From Polydactylus sextarius (Eukaryota > Chordata > Actinopteri > Polynemidae), in the NCBI GenBank assembly GCA_016801845.1, contig CM028927.1, positions 18,722,001 through 18,786,000 on the forward strand: a stretch of 64,000 nucleotides of DNA, given 5' to 3'. The notes under the pieces are model-generated. The model was not told where the DNA came from, did not search any database, and worked only from the letters and a program-made list of their open reading frames with translations. The position numbers and the translations under genes are program-made. Positions 1-38,368 of the stretch are shown here, piece by piece. Each line of letters opens with the position of its first letter. The first letter of the stretch is position 1.

Positions 1-3000
1 TTTTCACAGCCATAACATGTGCAACTTGTGACTCATAAATGTGAAAATGCAGAGTGAGTGAGATCTCCAGACATCTTCCACACCCCTCATAGTGAAGCAC
101 TGCAGTCTCTGTCTCTCCATAACTGATTGCTCATTCACCACAGACGAGTGTGTATTCAGAAATGTAGGGCGAGTACAGCGAGCACGCAACTTTGAGGGGC
201 GGCGGGTTTCATAAGGCGCCTTTTGAACGACATAAGAGAGAAAAAGAGAGAGGATTCAAGTGTCGGAAAAATCTTTAGAAAGAAGCTGTAAATGTGAGAG
301 TTTAGTGGTAAAATACTGAAGTGATGCAGATGATGGTGAAGTGGATTGTAAAAGACAGGTTGTTGCACCGAGAGACGGAGGGACATGAATCATGAAAGTG
401 ATAAAAAAAAAAAAAACGACGAGGAAGAAGGGAGATGAAGAGCTGGAGGAGACAGAGGGAGGGGAAATGGCTGGAGAGGAGATGTATTCTCAGAAACAGA
501 GAGTGACTCTGAAGTCGATGTGTTCGTGAATGAGAATCATAAATCCAGACGGTATTAGCACCTCTGAGCACTTTCTAAGAATGAAGCAGAGCAAGCAGCT
601 AAGCCCCTCCAATCCCAGTCACTTTACACTAAATGCATTACGGCCACTTAACTGCTAAACAGCTCCAGGGACCCTGCACTGTGCCTGACCCAACACACTC
701 AACGCACTCTAATTCAAGTGTGTGTGTGTTTAAAAAAAAAAAAGGGAAAATGTGAGAGTGAGAGTTGGAGCAGATGTGTGTGACTACTCCTCTTCACTCC
801 GGACAACATTTAGAGGTCGAGTAGACGTTCATGAGATTTAACAGTCTGCACCTGCTGTGAGCGATGAAATGTGAGATGAGTATAGAGTCACTCATGTTCG
901 TGACTCTAATTATCTGTGTTCATTTGTAAAACTTTGTCATCTGAACTGGTTGGATCCCAGTTATCACTGCCATGAGTTACATCACATCGACTTACCACCA
1001 TGACGTTTAAAAAGTTACTCCATATAGAGTAAAAGTGAGTCACGAGTGATTAATGCAGTTAAATGGAAGTGAGAAATAGTGAAATAAGGAAACATTAAAG
1101 TAAAATAGATGCAGATCAGGAATGAATTTAAGTATTATCTTATCTGAAGACACAGACAGTTGGGCTCACGTCTTTATGATTAAATCAAACTGTTTTATAT
1201 CTGAAACATCCAAAGTTATTGAAGGAGAATCTACACAAACAGAAAGAATATAATTGGTTTGACTGTTGTGACGGCGAAAATGTTTTTTTTTTTTTATTAA
1301 TCTTCTGCTCATTTATTTGTCCCCTGAAACTCTAAAAAGATGCATCTTGACCAGGATCAGTAGAGGATGGAAACACATCTATTCATTTTGAAACACTTAT
1401 CAGGCTGTGAGAAGAGATATAAAATATCTCTATCGTGTTTTTGGTCTCTGTACCAGTTAGAGTTGCCTGGAAATCCTCCGACAACAACTCCTCAGTTAAC
1501 TGTTACTGAGAAGTAGTGGAAGCTCTGAGCTCATGAACACGGACGCGTCTCAAAACTTCATCTGCAGTTTCTCGTTTTTTACACTTTAATGTAACTGTGT
1601 CAATCAAAAGACGTGTCCCCGAGCGTCTGAGTTGAACCAACATCACTTTTGACTTTAAATCTTTTCTTATTTTATCATTATCCGCCCCATAGACTAAAAT
1701 ATAATGCTTTTATTTTAGCCCACACCATTTCCACATTGTTAACACCAAGAACAACTAATTTAAAATCATCTACTCTCTATCTATGAAGTTAAACGGTGAT
1801 GATATGAGGTTTTGGTCTTAGACGCCTGAATTTGAGAAGCATCACTCGATCCAAATCACCTGCACTCGGTTATAAAACTGTTATGTTGTGTACAAATTTT
1901 ATTTCCATGCAACTGTCACAAACTGTTTACTCATAAACTGCTCAAAAAAAAAAAACAAAAAAAAAAAAAAAACAGATAAACTGATGCGGTTTTACAAATG
2001 TTACGTCGTGTTTTCGATTAAAAACATTATTCTCTAGTCTAGGATTATCTAGTCTAGTGTTATATACTTACAGCACCAGTAGCTTGATAAAAAAAAAAGA
2101 AAAAGAGAATATGTTAAAACAAAAAAAAAAAAAAACAAAACAAAACAGAAATGCCACCAAAGTGGATCGGGAGTAAGTTTTATTTGTGAGTAACCATGGT
2201 AGTGAAGAGTTACGACAGTTCCCGTTTCTGGAGGAGAGAGGGAAGTGTGTCCCAGAGCTTAACGCTACGTTTTACACCCTAACACCTATAAAGACAATCA
2301 CCATGGCAACCAGCGAGTGTAACAAGACACAAACAGCTGATTCAGATCAGTTGATCAGACAACGTGTCAGCGATGGTTTCTAAACTCAGGAAATTTTCTT
2401 TGGAAACACGTTTTAGGCTTATTCAGTCATTTCCTTTCTAACCACACACACACACACACACACACACACATCCTGGACTCACTCTAATACTGACCTTTAC
2501 CACTGACCCCAAACTCAGCTTTTTCTAAATTTGGGACATACTGTTTCTTCCCAGTTGAGCAAGTCGTCCTCAGTTAACTTTTCTTCAGTCGGATTCTTCT
2601 GACAAACGCAAACAAATCGTCTTTTTCATCCTTTGCTGCTATTTTTCTTCATACAGCTTCATCTATTCCTTCTTATAAATTCATGCAAACGATTCAGATT
2701 AGATTACTGCATTTTTCAATTTTCTTTTTTTAGTAGCCAGTGATGCAGTTTTTCCAGACGCCAGCGATCCCACGGTAATTTCTTCACTTATTTTATTTTC
2801 TCATTACAAAGGCGTCTTTCAAACGCTGCAGATCTCCAGTAAAAAGACCAGGTGATGTTTTAAAGGACGTGTGTGATGTGAAATCTTACAGTCGTTCTAC
2901 GGTCGGCTCAAACCGCGGCGCTGTGGGTGTGAAAGTCAATCACTTCCATCGTAACAACTTGATCTTTGAAGGAAATCCTGAATTAACATAACTGTCATGT

Positions 3001-3044
3001 GTTTGACTGGAGAAGGAAACTCAAACACACACAGGGAGTCTAAT
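1..3044. other. Intergenic sequence, no gene seen
   Basis: This AT-rich stretch has poly-A runs (for example near 1945-1973 and 2120-2135) and a (CA)14 tract at 2443-2470. No exon with recognisable protein similarity was found. Confidence 0.6.
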
Positions 3045-3478
3045 GTCTCTTTTCCACGACGCCGTTCTAACACTACTCGACTCAGTCTGGTACCAGACAT
3101 GTTTCCATCACAGTTTGGTTCCTCCTCCACGTGAATGTGGTGAGTGGAGTCAAACTGCTGCAACGTCACGACACTAAAACATCAGTAAACATTAATGGAC
3201 ATGGAGGAGATGCTGTACTTGTTGCTGGGTTAGCTTACGACCAGGTAGCTACGACGATGGCTATCACTCTTGTCCTGTTTAAAAATGGAGCTTGATTATT
3301 TTGTTGACGCTCTCTCAACTCAACTGGCGTCCGGTCACAGCTTGTGAAGACACTCCCTCTGACCAATCAGTGGCCGGCGCCTGTTCACGTCACGTTTTAG
3401 TATCGACTCAGATCGATCGGTTCCTCAACAGAGAAGAAGAGCAGCAGCTACCAGGTACAATCCCTGATGGAAAACAAT
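3045..3478. mobile_element. Degenerate non-autonomous DNA element
   Basis: The left side reads CTCTTTTCCACGACGCC, followed by GACTCAGTCTGGTACC. The right side reads GTATCGACTCAGATCGATCG, a GGTACAATCC block and GATGGAAAAC. Opposed TTTTCC/GGAAAA ends with internal GACTCR and GGTACC-type motifs, and the phrase GACCAATCAGTGGCCGGCGC, resemble a widespread teleost short DNA element known from memory. The ends are diverged and no target-site duplication was confirmed. Confidence 0.45.
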
Positions 3479-4846
3479 AATCAGTGTGGTGGTGTAGTGT
3501 GTGTGAGAGTGTGTTTATTTTGTCGTGATCTCGTGAGAGATTTTTATTTCCTGATTATATGAAGCTTAAAATAAACATAAACTAAAGTTAACATTCTGTT
3601 AAACAATCAACATCATTTCACTATAATAAATTCAAACTTACTTTAAAAATAAAAGATTTATCATAAAAAACATGACTGGAACATGTGACATCCACAGTGA
3701 AAGGCTGCTACAGCTTTAACTAATCATTTAAAATTATTTTTACTAGTTGATTTGTTTACTTTGGTTAAAAAAAAAATAAGTAAAAAAGAATAAACAGAAG
3801 GTTAAAAAGTTATGTCTGTTTTTACTTTTCTGTTTCCTGTGACTTTTTCTGACATTTTACCTCTTAATGATAATATCTGAACACATTTAATCCGTATTAC
3901 TATTATTACTATTATCATTATGTCATTGTTACTTAACATTTTACTAAGTTTCCTCTTTTGATCATTTTGATCATTTATCATTTTACTCTTCGTTTGCATC
4001 AGTCTCAGCCTGTTGTACTGTTGTTTTCAGTTTATAACATTAGAGCTTCACTAATCTTTATCTGTATTAAAGATGATACACAAATAATTTATTATTTCAT
4101 TGATTAACTGCTGCCAGGTTTGTGTGGAAAAATGGCGACAGTGACAGTGGTGTCACCTTTCCTTCTCACCTCTGCAGCGTCTGCAGCAGTTACTACTGTT
4201 GCTCAGTAGATGGCGCCGTCTTAATTGTGTAAAACAACCAAACCTAAAGGATGTGCCTGCGGATGTTCCTGGGTTTTGCTGGTTGTGTGATATTTCTAAG
4301 TGTGAAAACACGTGAAATATTTGTTAAATTCACCAACTGGATTAATTAAAAGATCTAAACTGGTGTTAAAATCATTTATCAGAGAAAAGATGGAGGAAAA
4401 GTGTCAAATATTCAGTAACTTCTAATAAAAACATCATGATTAAAAGGATGGAGGTAAATATTTTCATATAAGAAGAATATAATCATAATTAGTGACATGT
4501 CATGATGATTATGTTCAGCATGTTATTGGGGTTGTTTTCCTTATAACTGATTAATTATTACATCGTGGTTGTTGACTTTGCTGGCGACTTGTTTGTGAGG
4601 AAAAAGGAAGTTTACACTGATCTTCAGAGCTGGTGACGCTACTGCCCCCTACAGACGCAGCAGCAGCTCGATCCTCAGATCTGGATGAAAACATCTCAGC
4701 TGCAGGTTTGAGACACAGAGTTCACACACGATTATAAATCCTTCTTAGAGAGGAGAGGACGCTGCTGAGTCACGAGGACAATCTGCCTCCACAAATACTC
4801 TGACACACCTGCAGCAACACACGCACACAACCGTCAGCACGTAATC

Positions 4847-4886
<40 letters not shown>

Positions 4887-5660
4887 ACCGACTGACTGAC
4901 CTGCTCAGGCTCTAAGTCCACTGGTCTTCGGGGAGTTCACCCAGTTAAAGTTTTACTGTCGGTAATTACATCTTAACTGAGCTCATAACCATGGACTGAT
5001 TGTGTTTTAACAGAAATAGTACAAACTGTTCTCACACAGAGAAAGTAACTGTAGTAATATTTCTTAAAGAAGGTTAAAAAAACAGATATGCCCTAAATAA
5101 AACCAATAAAAACCAAAAACCAATAAAAAATAGTGGATATCCTGTTATACTGTATAAAAATGATATATCCTCTGGTTTTTATGGCTTTTTTGGTTTATTA
5201 TCGTTATTATTAAGGGCAAATCTCTTATTTTATCTTCATTGATAGATTATAAAGTATATAAAGTGCTTTGTAAACTTTTAAATACTTAATGTCCTCTGGT
5301 TTTATGGTTTATTATTACAATTATTAAGGGCAAATCCCCATCTTAATTCATTTCTACATTAATTTAATTTCTTTTCAGTATTGATACTAATGAGAAGAAC
5401 CTAAACACCTTTGATAATCACTGAGGCAGCTGATATTTTCTAATTAAGTCTGACTTTTTAAAATCTTTCAAAAATAATCCACATTAATCATATTCTCATC
5501 AGACTTAATTTACATAAAATCAATAACTATTAACTTTGTCTTAAATATTTGGTATCTGATGTTTTTCATGACACTGCAGTGACACGTCAGGGATTTATTA
5601 TCTAAATGCCACCACCTCCCACTCTGAGTGTATTAACAGGCTCGTGTAGTAAAGTCAGTT
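3479..5660. other. Intergenic sequence, no gene seen
   Basis: AT-rich, with a (CA)18 tract at 4849-4884 and a diverged tandem duplication of about 124 bp (TCCTCTGG...AAGGGCAAATC at about 5168-5225 and again at 5292-5335). CTCF-like motifs lie near 4203-4217 and 4640-4655. No coding evidence. Confidence 0.55.
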
Positions 5661-5662
5661 TC

Positions 5663-5992
5663 TCACCAGGTTTTAAATGTTGGCGGTCCAAAGGTTTCAC
5701 TGTGACCCAGTGGAGAAAGTGAAGGCAGAGTCCCAGCAGGAGCTCTGCAACAATGCATGATAATTAGCCTTCTGTTGTGATCTGGTTTCTGTCTCTGGCG
5801 CTCCGGACTGCGACCTCTGACCTCGTCCCTCAGCCAGACAACAATCCCTTTCGGCTGGAAACCAAACAGCCCGTCAATCAGCCTCCTTTGAATGCGACCC
5901 GTCCCCCGGTGAGATCTGCGGCCGATGAATGCTTCAAAGCAGAAAGCAGCGGAGAGAAGAGGCGATGGAGCTGGAGGCCACAGAGAGACTGA
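5663..5992. promoter_or_regulatory. Candidate conserved non-coding element
   Basis: This block of balanced composition sits in AT-rich flanks. It contains clustered motifs that look like SOX/TCF, PBX and homeodomain sites: CAACAATGCATGATAATTAG, ACAACAATCCCTTT, CGTCAATCAGCC and CCTTTGAATG. Frames are open on both strands, but no protein domain is recognised. Enhancer function is inference. Confidence 0.3.
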
Positions 5993-7439
5993 AACAAACG
6001 ATGAAATGATTAACAGGATCTTTAAAATGAGAAAACAACAAAGATGACGTGAAAGTAAAGAAAGTGACATAAATTAGATGAAAGCAACCCGGGTGGTTCT
6101 GCAGTTAGTTATGAGTCAGAGGTAAAACATGAAAAACATGTTTACCTGCTTTTTCATTCAGAGATAATTAAAAACTACGCTCTTTAAAGAAAAACAGTAA
6201 TAACTATGATTTCTGTTTTACTTTAAATGACGTTGAAGAAAAGTTTGACCTTTTTTAATCGACACGCACCAAACAACAAAAAACATCAGCAAACTCCGCG
6301 CTCACTAACATCTAACAATGTTGTGATTGTTTTAATTAGTGGGGTAGAGTAGTGAGTGAGTTTATATTAGTCATTAAAGGATCTTTACTGCCTAAATATA
6401 CGAAGCTCATGATAAATGTAAACACAACTTAGTTAAACAATCAACAAGTCAACAAGAGTCTTTAAAGGTCACAAATTACCTCCTGAAGCACCTCGAGTCA
6501 AATGTAAAAACGTAAATTTTTCCATTTTAGAGAGTTTTATGAAGTTTTATTGAACTTAAAAACTCACTTTAATACAATGAATTAGCAGCTATAGTTGTTT
6601 TGCAATGGAGAAAAAAATATGCTGATTTTAAAATATATTAAAATGTGTAGTATTTTAAGTATTTTTTAAATATCATCTCTATATTCTGAAACATGTTCAT
6701 AAAAAAAGATTAAACTGCTCAATAGTAAAAGTGACATATTATTATATTTAATGAGCTTTTATCTGCAAAAATGAGTATTTTACACAATGAGGTAAAGCTA
6801 CACTTACATTAAATACTAAAGAAACAACTTTACTACTGTTTACATTTTAATACTTCACACTTCATTATACTGATAAAATAAACTGCACTTACTATTATTA
6901 TTCATCAGTAAGTTTAACAGGTGAAGTTTGTTATTTCTCAACAAAAACGAGCTACTTTTCTTGGTGTTTTTGACCGTTATGCTAACCGCTAAGCTAGGCT
7001 AAACTAAACTAAGCTAGGCTAAGCTAAGCTAAAATAAACTAGGCTAATCTGAACATACATCGCCTGATTTGTCCACTTTTACTTAATTAACCAATCCAAA
7101 ATCCAACGTTGCAAAATGAAACATTATATAAAATAATGCGTGCACTTAACAGTAAAATATTGTTGTACATTAAATAATTTTTTTTAAAGAATTAAGCTAA
7201 TTTCACTAAGCTAACTGAAAATTTTAATTTCAGGTTAATTACACGGCCAAAACCCAAACTGAAAATGGTTTTTAAAAGAAAAATAAAGTATAAGAAATGT
7301 TTCTTTTCAGTGAAATACCTTCCATTATGATGATTCATCCGTACAAACAAGTTTCCAGACTGGAGACTTTATTAGTTTGGACTAAAACTCTGTGTTTATA
7401 ATCTTCAGGTAAATAATCAATTACAACCGTTGAGACTCC
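5993..7439. other. Intergenic AT-rich sequence
   Basis: No gene was seen. The stretch contains a GCTAA-type pentamer array at 6980-7048 and AT-rich single-copy sequence. Confidence 0.55.
6980..7048 (+). repeat. Imperfect (GCTAA)n / (GCTAG)n pentamer array
   Basis: Variants of GCTAA, GCTAG and ACTAA are repeated for about 70 bp. Shorter GCTAA runs recur near 42055-42070 and 41670-41690, so this looks like a local simple-repeat family. Confidence 0.8.
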
Positions 7440-7447
7440 GGGACAAA

Positions 7448-7573
7448 TCTCGCGATAACTTCCGGGATAACGTCCATAAAACGAGAACAGAAGGTGTAGC
7501 ACTAATGGCGGACGACAGGGGGAACCAGAGGCTCAGGAAAAAAGAATATTTTACTGCTTCTAAAAAAGTGTAA
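7448..7573 (+). promoter_or_regulatory. Candidate CpG promoter with a 22-codon ORF
   Basis: TCTCGCGA (7448-7455) is followed by AACTTCCGGG (7457-7466). These are two core motifs of TATA-less housekeeping promoters (TCTCGCGAGA type and ETS/GABP). About 40 bases later, ATG at 7505 opens MADDRGNQRLRKKEYF and closes at 7571-7573. The peptide is not recognised. It could be a first exon, a diverged promoter fragment, or chance. Confidence 0.25.
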
Positions 7574-9912
7574 AGTGATAATTGGAGGAGGGATGATCTC
7601 CTCAGGCTGTGTCTGTTTTAATGAGCTGATCTTGTCCCAGTTCTTTAGTTAGAAATGCTCCAAAACTCCACGTGACTCCTCAAGTATGAGAGAGATTTGG
7701 GGTAAAAAAAAAAAAGTTTAAACTCATTTATAATTTTCCTTATTAGATCCTCTGGGGAGAATGTTTGATATTAAGAGAAATATTTATGTTTTAGAAAATA
7801 AAACCTTCATTTTCCTTCAGCAAAATGTGAATTTAAACAAAAATTTGATGGTTTCAGCCTTTGAAATGTGAAAGTTTACTGCATTTTGTAACAGCAAATT
7901 TTTTAATTTATTTGTGTTTATGCTGCTAAATTGACACAAACAAGCAATTTAAAAGTGACACTGCATCATTTATTTTATAAATTTTACTTGTAGAGCTAAT
8001 TATGTTGTGTAAACGAAGCAGATAAAACCCACAAAGAGAGAGAGTCTGGTGAGTAATTAAAGCTTCTATGTCGACAGAAGTAAAAATAAAATAAATTAAT
8101 TAACAAAAAGGTTGTGGATGGATCAGAGGTGTCATAGGGGACACAGTTATATTGGTAATTATTGAAGTTTGCAGGGATTTTGTCGAAGCGTTCGTGACTA
8201 ACAAACGCTGCCGAAGTGAAGAAGTGAAACACGTTTATTCTGAATCTCGTGTCTAAACATATGAAAGAAAAAAAAAAAATGACACATAACAACAACAAAC
8301 AACCGAGTCTGGCACAAACATCTCTTCTTCCTCCTGAGTCTTTGTCATTGTCAACTCCTCATCCTTCTCATCAAGGTGTTTTGTTTTTTTTTGGCTGCTG
8401 CCTCTCAGACAAAATCCATCAGAGCTATTGTGAGAAGTGAGTGCTTATCCCTGGATGTGTTTTTCTTTCATAAAATGTTCCAGGAGTTTGACAAGTACTT
8501 TACCGTCGACACGACCTGAGGCAGGAAATGTTCAGAGAAAGAGACAGATTTTGGTTATACAACATAATAATAATAATAATGTCTCAAAGATAAAAAGGTA
8601 AAAATATGAAATAAAAACATCGAAACGTCTCCATTTTTTTAACCTTTTTTTTAATGAACCCTGATTATTGTTTAATTACAAATGAAGATGAACAGAGAGA
8701 GAGAGAGAGAAGAGAAACAAAAGTACAGGTGGTTCCTCCATGATAAAAACAACAAAATAAAACAAAAACAAAAAAAAAGCTTCCGTTTCTCGTCCGGAGT
8801 GACGGTTCACCGCCGAGGTGGACGTGAGACGAGACGGAAACGAGCAGAGGGGGCGAGGAAGGGGGCGTTTAAAATGATACAACGGTTAAAACAGTACAAT
8901 GCTCTTGTTTTCATACACGATCCTCCAAAATGGAAAAAAATATATATACACAACATCAAAAAAAAAAAAAAAAGGAAAACAATAGTTTCTGTCCCCTGCT
9001 GAATATCTGAATATCATGTGGGGATTATGTGACCCTCCTCTTCTCCATGGTAACATGGTTATAAAATCAGTGTGAGTAAAAATTAAAAAAAAAATTAAAA
9101 AATGAACTGCACTGAAAGTGAAGAGTTATAGTTCATGGAGACGAGTGCAAAAAATCTCACAGAAGAAAAACAAAACAAAAAAAAAACAACCAGGAATTCA
9201 TGGAGAAGAGGCCGAGCCAATGGCAGAGAGGGTACAAAAGAAATCAAAAAATAGTTCATGTTAATAATATAATAATTACAAGAGTAACAGTAATACGTCT
9301 GAAAACATACAGAAGAAGATGATAAGAACAGCATCGATGAAAATCGAGGGGTGCAAATGTCAACCCGGCGGGGGGAGGGGGGGAAAAAACAGCTATTTAT
9401 TCTCTCTTGTTTTAGTCTCTGAAGCCAAACGACGAGTAAAAGCAGCGCAGGTGTAACGTTCATGTGCAGATTTTTCTTCCCCAGTCCAGTGTTTTTACTG
9501 GCACTTCGCTCGTCACCGACAATACGAGGAAGGTGTGATTACGTAGGTTTTTTTTTGTTGTTGTTGTGAGGAATGCTGATAATGTTAACGAGAGAACAGA
9601 AGAACAGACGCGTGAGTTTGTTTTTGTGTCGGGAGAAGAAACAATAAACTGAAACGTGACGACGTGAGGTTTAAAGACTCTTGGTTGGACGATGTGGACG
9701 AGTAAACTGCGACTAAATAACACACGACTGACGCTTTCCATGTGTGTGTGTGTGTGTGTGTGTGTAGATAGCATAACCATAGAAACCACAGATTCTCTCA
9801 CACACACACACACACACACAAACTCTAACACACAATGAGGCAGAACAGGCAAATCAGATTATGGGAAGTCCCTCTCTCTCCACTCCACTCTGAGGTTTTG
9901 TGATGCTGTTTC

Positions 9913-9959
<47 letters not shown>

Positions 9960-10334
9960 GTTATGCCGTCTACTCTAGAGAGACTGTGGGAGCGTCTGAT
10001 GTCACGTCTGATGTCATGTTTCCCTTTATTTCAGCCACAGTAAAGCCTGTTTCTAACCACGACGGTGTGTGTGTGTGTGTGTGTGGGCAGAAGTCAGACC
10101 AGCCCATATACGCACACACGCACACACACACTTGGCGTTGTGAGTCCACAGTCCATTCTCCAACCAAAGTCCGTTCATATCAGCGGCAGCGTCCCGTCGT
10201 CTCTCGTAGCGTTAGCGCCACGATGTGATGAAACCACGTAGCTGCTGCGTTTCCGTGTCGTCCAATCAGAACCCGTCTGCTCTGAACACGCCAGTGTGTT
10301 ACCATGACCTCGTTACGACCTGCTCTGCTACCTT
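7574..10334. other. Non-coding region downstream of erf
   Basis: No exon was recognised. It holds poly-A/T tracts, an (AG)n run near 8696-8709, a G-rich tract at 9367-9383, and several CA/GT tracts (9741-9765, 9799-9820, 9916-9956, 10065-10085, 10108-10131). Distal erf 3' UTR is possible, but no evidence settles this. Confidence 0.5.
9741..10131. repeat. Cluster of five CA/GT microsatellites
   Basis: The tracts are (TG) at 9741-9765, (CA) at 9799-9820, (TG) at 9916-9956, (GT) at 10065-10085 and (AC) at 10108-10131. Opposite polarities within 400 bp could pair as hairpins in single-stranded nucleic acid. Confidence 0.85.
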
Positions 10335-10433
10335 TTTATTTAAACAGATCTGGGTCAAACACTGACTGTGGCAAACAATGTAGAAGTTTTTTTTTTTTCC
10401 CTTCGAGGTGGGTGGAGTTTAATGAGTTTTTTT

Positions 10434-10463
10434 CACGAAGGTGAATTTAAATTCACCTTCGTG
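10434..10463. repeat. Perfect 30-bp palindrome
   Basis: CACGAAGGTGAATTT is followed at once by its exact reverse complement AAATTCACCTTCGTG, with no spacer. A further partial copy, CACGAAGGT, follows at 10488-10496. The palindrome lies in the possible erf 3' UTR. Confidence 0.95.
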
Positions 10464-12916
10464 CGTCTGAAAACAAACACACCCACTCACGAAGGTAAAT
10501 ACGAGTCGACCCAGGTCTGGTTAAATGTTCGCTCTCGTGTCTCGTCACACCCTGAATACACAATAACTGTTTTTGTTTTATTTTATTTTTTTTTTACAAT
10601 ATAAATATAAAACTCTGACACCGGTGGCCTTTTGTCACTGCAGCTCAACGGTCAAGAGAAGGCAAGGGTGAGAAGGCAAAGGCTGAATTATACTGGTAAT
10701 AATATGCCCATTAGAATATATACATATCTTTACCATTAAAAATAGTAGGATTTCCTGATTTGTATCAAATGACCATATTGAAATATAATATTTGAATTCA
10801 ATATATATTTGAATAAAATATATATGTGTAGATTTACGTATTCTGTATCTCTCTTTTACAAAAAACAGAAGGCATGGTGGTACTCTGTGTGTGTGTGTGT
10901 GTGTGTGATAATATTTTCTGGGGGTTTTTTAGATAAAACTCATGTTGGCTTGAAAAAGGCACCATTTTATTTTTGGATTTGTTTGTTCGGTAAAATGGGC
11001 GCGATGATGACGATGATTATTCTTTTCTGTTTCTTTTTTTTTTTTTTTTTTTTTTTCAAACTACATGAATAAAACATCATAAAAATAAGTTGTTGTTTTT
11101 TTTTTTTTCTCAAATGTCTCAGTGAAGGGTTTAGCCTGAGTTAACCTTGATGCTCGACATTCATTACATGGTTCCCGTTCTTCTCCCCAAGACAAATCAG
11201 TTTGCTTCTCAAAACATCACATGAACAGATTCGGCTTTTTTATCTCCGAGATACAGAAAGTCCTCAGATCACTGCAAATGCCATAAAATACTGTCCATGT
11301 CCTCAGGAGGCACAAGACAGAAAGAACATAGTCTTTAAAAAATAAAAAGAGAAGGGGGGAATGCAGAAGAGAGCTGTTGATCTGTACGTTCGAGGGAGGG
11401 AAACGCGTCTGAAACCCCTCGACGATTGTGCGAAGTCACGCAGGGACGTTGTGTGTTTCCTCGAGGCCCGATGGTTGGATGTTTTTTTTTGTTTTGTTTG
11501 TTTGTTGTCGTTTTCTTTTTTTTTTTTTTTTTACACACAAGCTCTGGGTCCACGCACACATTCACAACAAAAACTGAGTGTGTGTCTGTAATTACAGCCT
11601 CGCTCGTAGCTGCTTCCTCATTCCTTCCACGAGCAAACAGAGGAAGAAAGAAAAAGATCAGAAGCTTTTTCCTCCGACGCCCCCGTAGGTGTTTCTGTAC
11701 AAACGCGTCCAACAAACATCAGCGAACGACCGGTCAGAGGTGGAGAGGTCGCATTCAGTCAGTTCATCATTAATCCATCTCCTTCTCTGTCCTCAGGCGA
11801 AGTTTGTTTGTCTGCAACATGAACAAATCCATCCTCATGTCTTTTTTACACTGTAGTGATGAGCTGAAGATGGAGGCGCCACTCTGTGATTGGAGAGTTC
11901 GCTCTCATTGTCTCTTCAGTCTGTAAGATCCATCGGTGCCAGGTCTCCATTATTTCTATTTTTTTTCTGCTCACTGCCCTCCACCTTGTAAACGACTGCG
12001 TGGTGTCGGAGCAGACAGAGGCACTTCTGTAATCTCAGGACTGTTAAGTGTTTTTTAGTAACATCAGGATCTGTCTGTCTGTTATGTTGAATACAAAGAA
12101 GAAAGAAAAAAAAAAGCAGCTAAGGACCTTTGAATGAGCCAGACATGACGTGACGTGAGCGAGGAACTGGTTCTACCTACTGCTGCTGTACAGTTCAGGG
12201 ATGTGATTGTGTGGTTTTCACTGTACCAGACAAACAAACAGACCCATCAAATCCTATTAAAAGACATAATCCGGGCACAAGTGTGATGTGAGGTGATCCC
12301 TGGCAGACTTAACTGGCATAACTGGCACTATGAGGGCGAGGAGGCATCGAGAAGGCAGTGTGCAATTCAAATCCTAAGAGATAATAAAGAGTCGTCTCCC
12401 TCTCTGCAGGCGCTAATTTTTAAAACAAGTCAATATACAATAAACTAAGATTGTTTTTCTCTTAGTGTTGTGAGTCGCAGCAGAAACGCTGCTGTGTTTG
12501 TGTTTGATAAGGTACCAGGGGCACTAAGTGTCCTGTCTTGCAGTATGTTAAGAGGCTACACAGGCACATCTACGTTTTATGTTTTCATGTTTTTACATAG
12601 ATCACGACGCCTTGCAGCTTCTCGTCAACACAAGCTGAAATAAGTGTGAACACGTAGATGGATCCTGCGTAAATATGGAAAAATATTTTGTCTCTGTTGA
12701 GTAATTTAAGGAGCGTGTGAGGCTGTGAGGTCAGCGAAAAGTGCCCAACGACTCCTTTAATTATTGCACAAAAAACAATTTCCAACACGAGAAACACAAA
12801 TGTGTTCACACACCGAACGACGAAGCTGCAAAGCATTGTGGTCCATTTAAAACTATTAAACTGGTTAACAAGACTCCCAGAGGTGTGTATGTGTGTTTTA
12901 TATCTATGTAGGATCC

Positions 12917-12918
<2 letters not shown>

Positions 12919-12996
<78 letters not shown>
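12919..12996. repeat. (TG)39 microsatellite, (CA)n in the erf 3' UTR
   Basis: The tract is an uninterrupted 78-bp TG dinucleotide repeat. On the erf mRNA strand it reads (CA)n and begins only about ten bases after the TGA stop. It is almost certainly transcribed and is likely to vary in length between individuals. Confidence 0.95.
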
Positions 12997-12997
<1 letters not shown>

Positions 12998-13006
12998 ACA
13001 TCAAGC

Positions 13007-38368
<25,362 letters not shown>

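Larger units (their letters stand above)
10335..13006 (-). other. erf: Possible erf 3' UTR, end not resolved
   Basis: Minus-strand sequence follows the erf stop codon. Candidate poly(A) hexamers read on the minus strand are ATTAAA (12761-12756), AATAAA (10971-10966) and AATAAA (10340-10335), and others lie further down to about 8 kb. The stretch is rich in homopolymer and CA/GT tracts and contains a perfect palindrome at 10434-10463. Which signal is used cannot be decided without transcript data. Confidence 0.35.

Noticed and set aside
1..13000. cic (capicua) coding exons next to erf
   Set aside because: No HMG-box or C1 motif was found; if cic is adjacent it lies outside the window.
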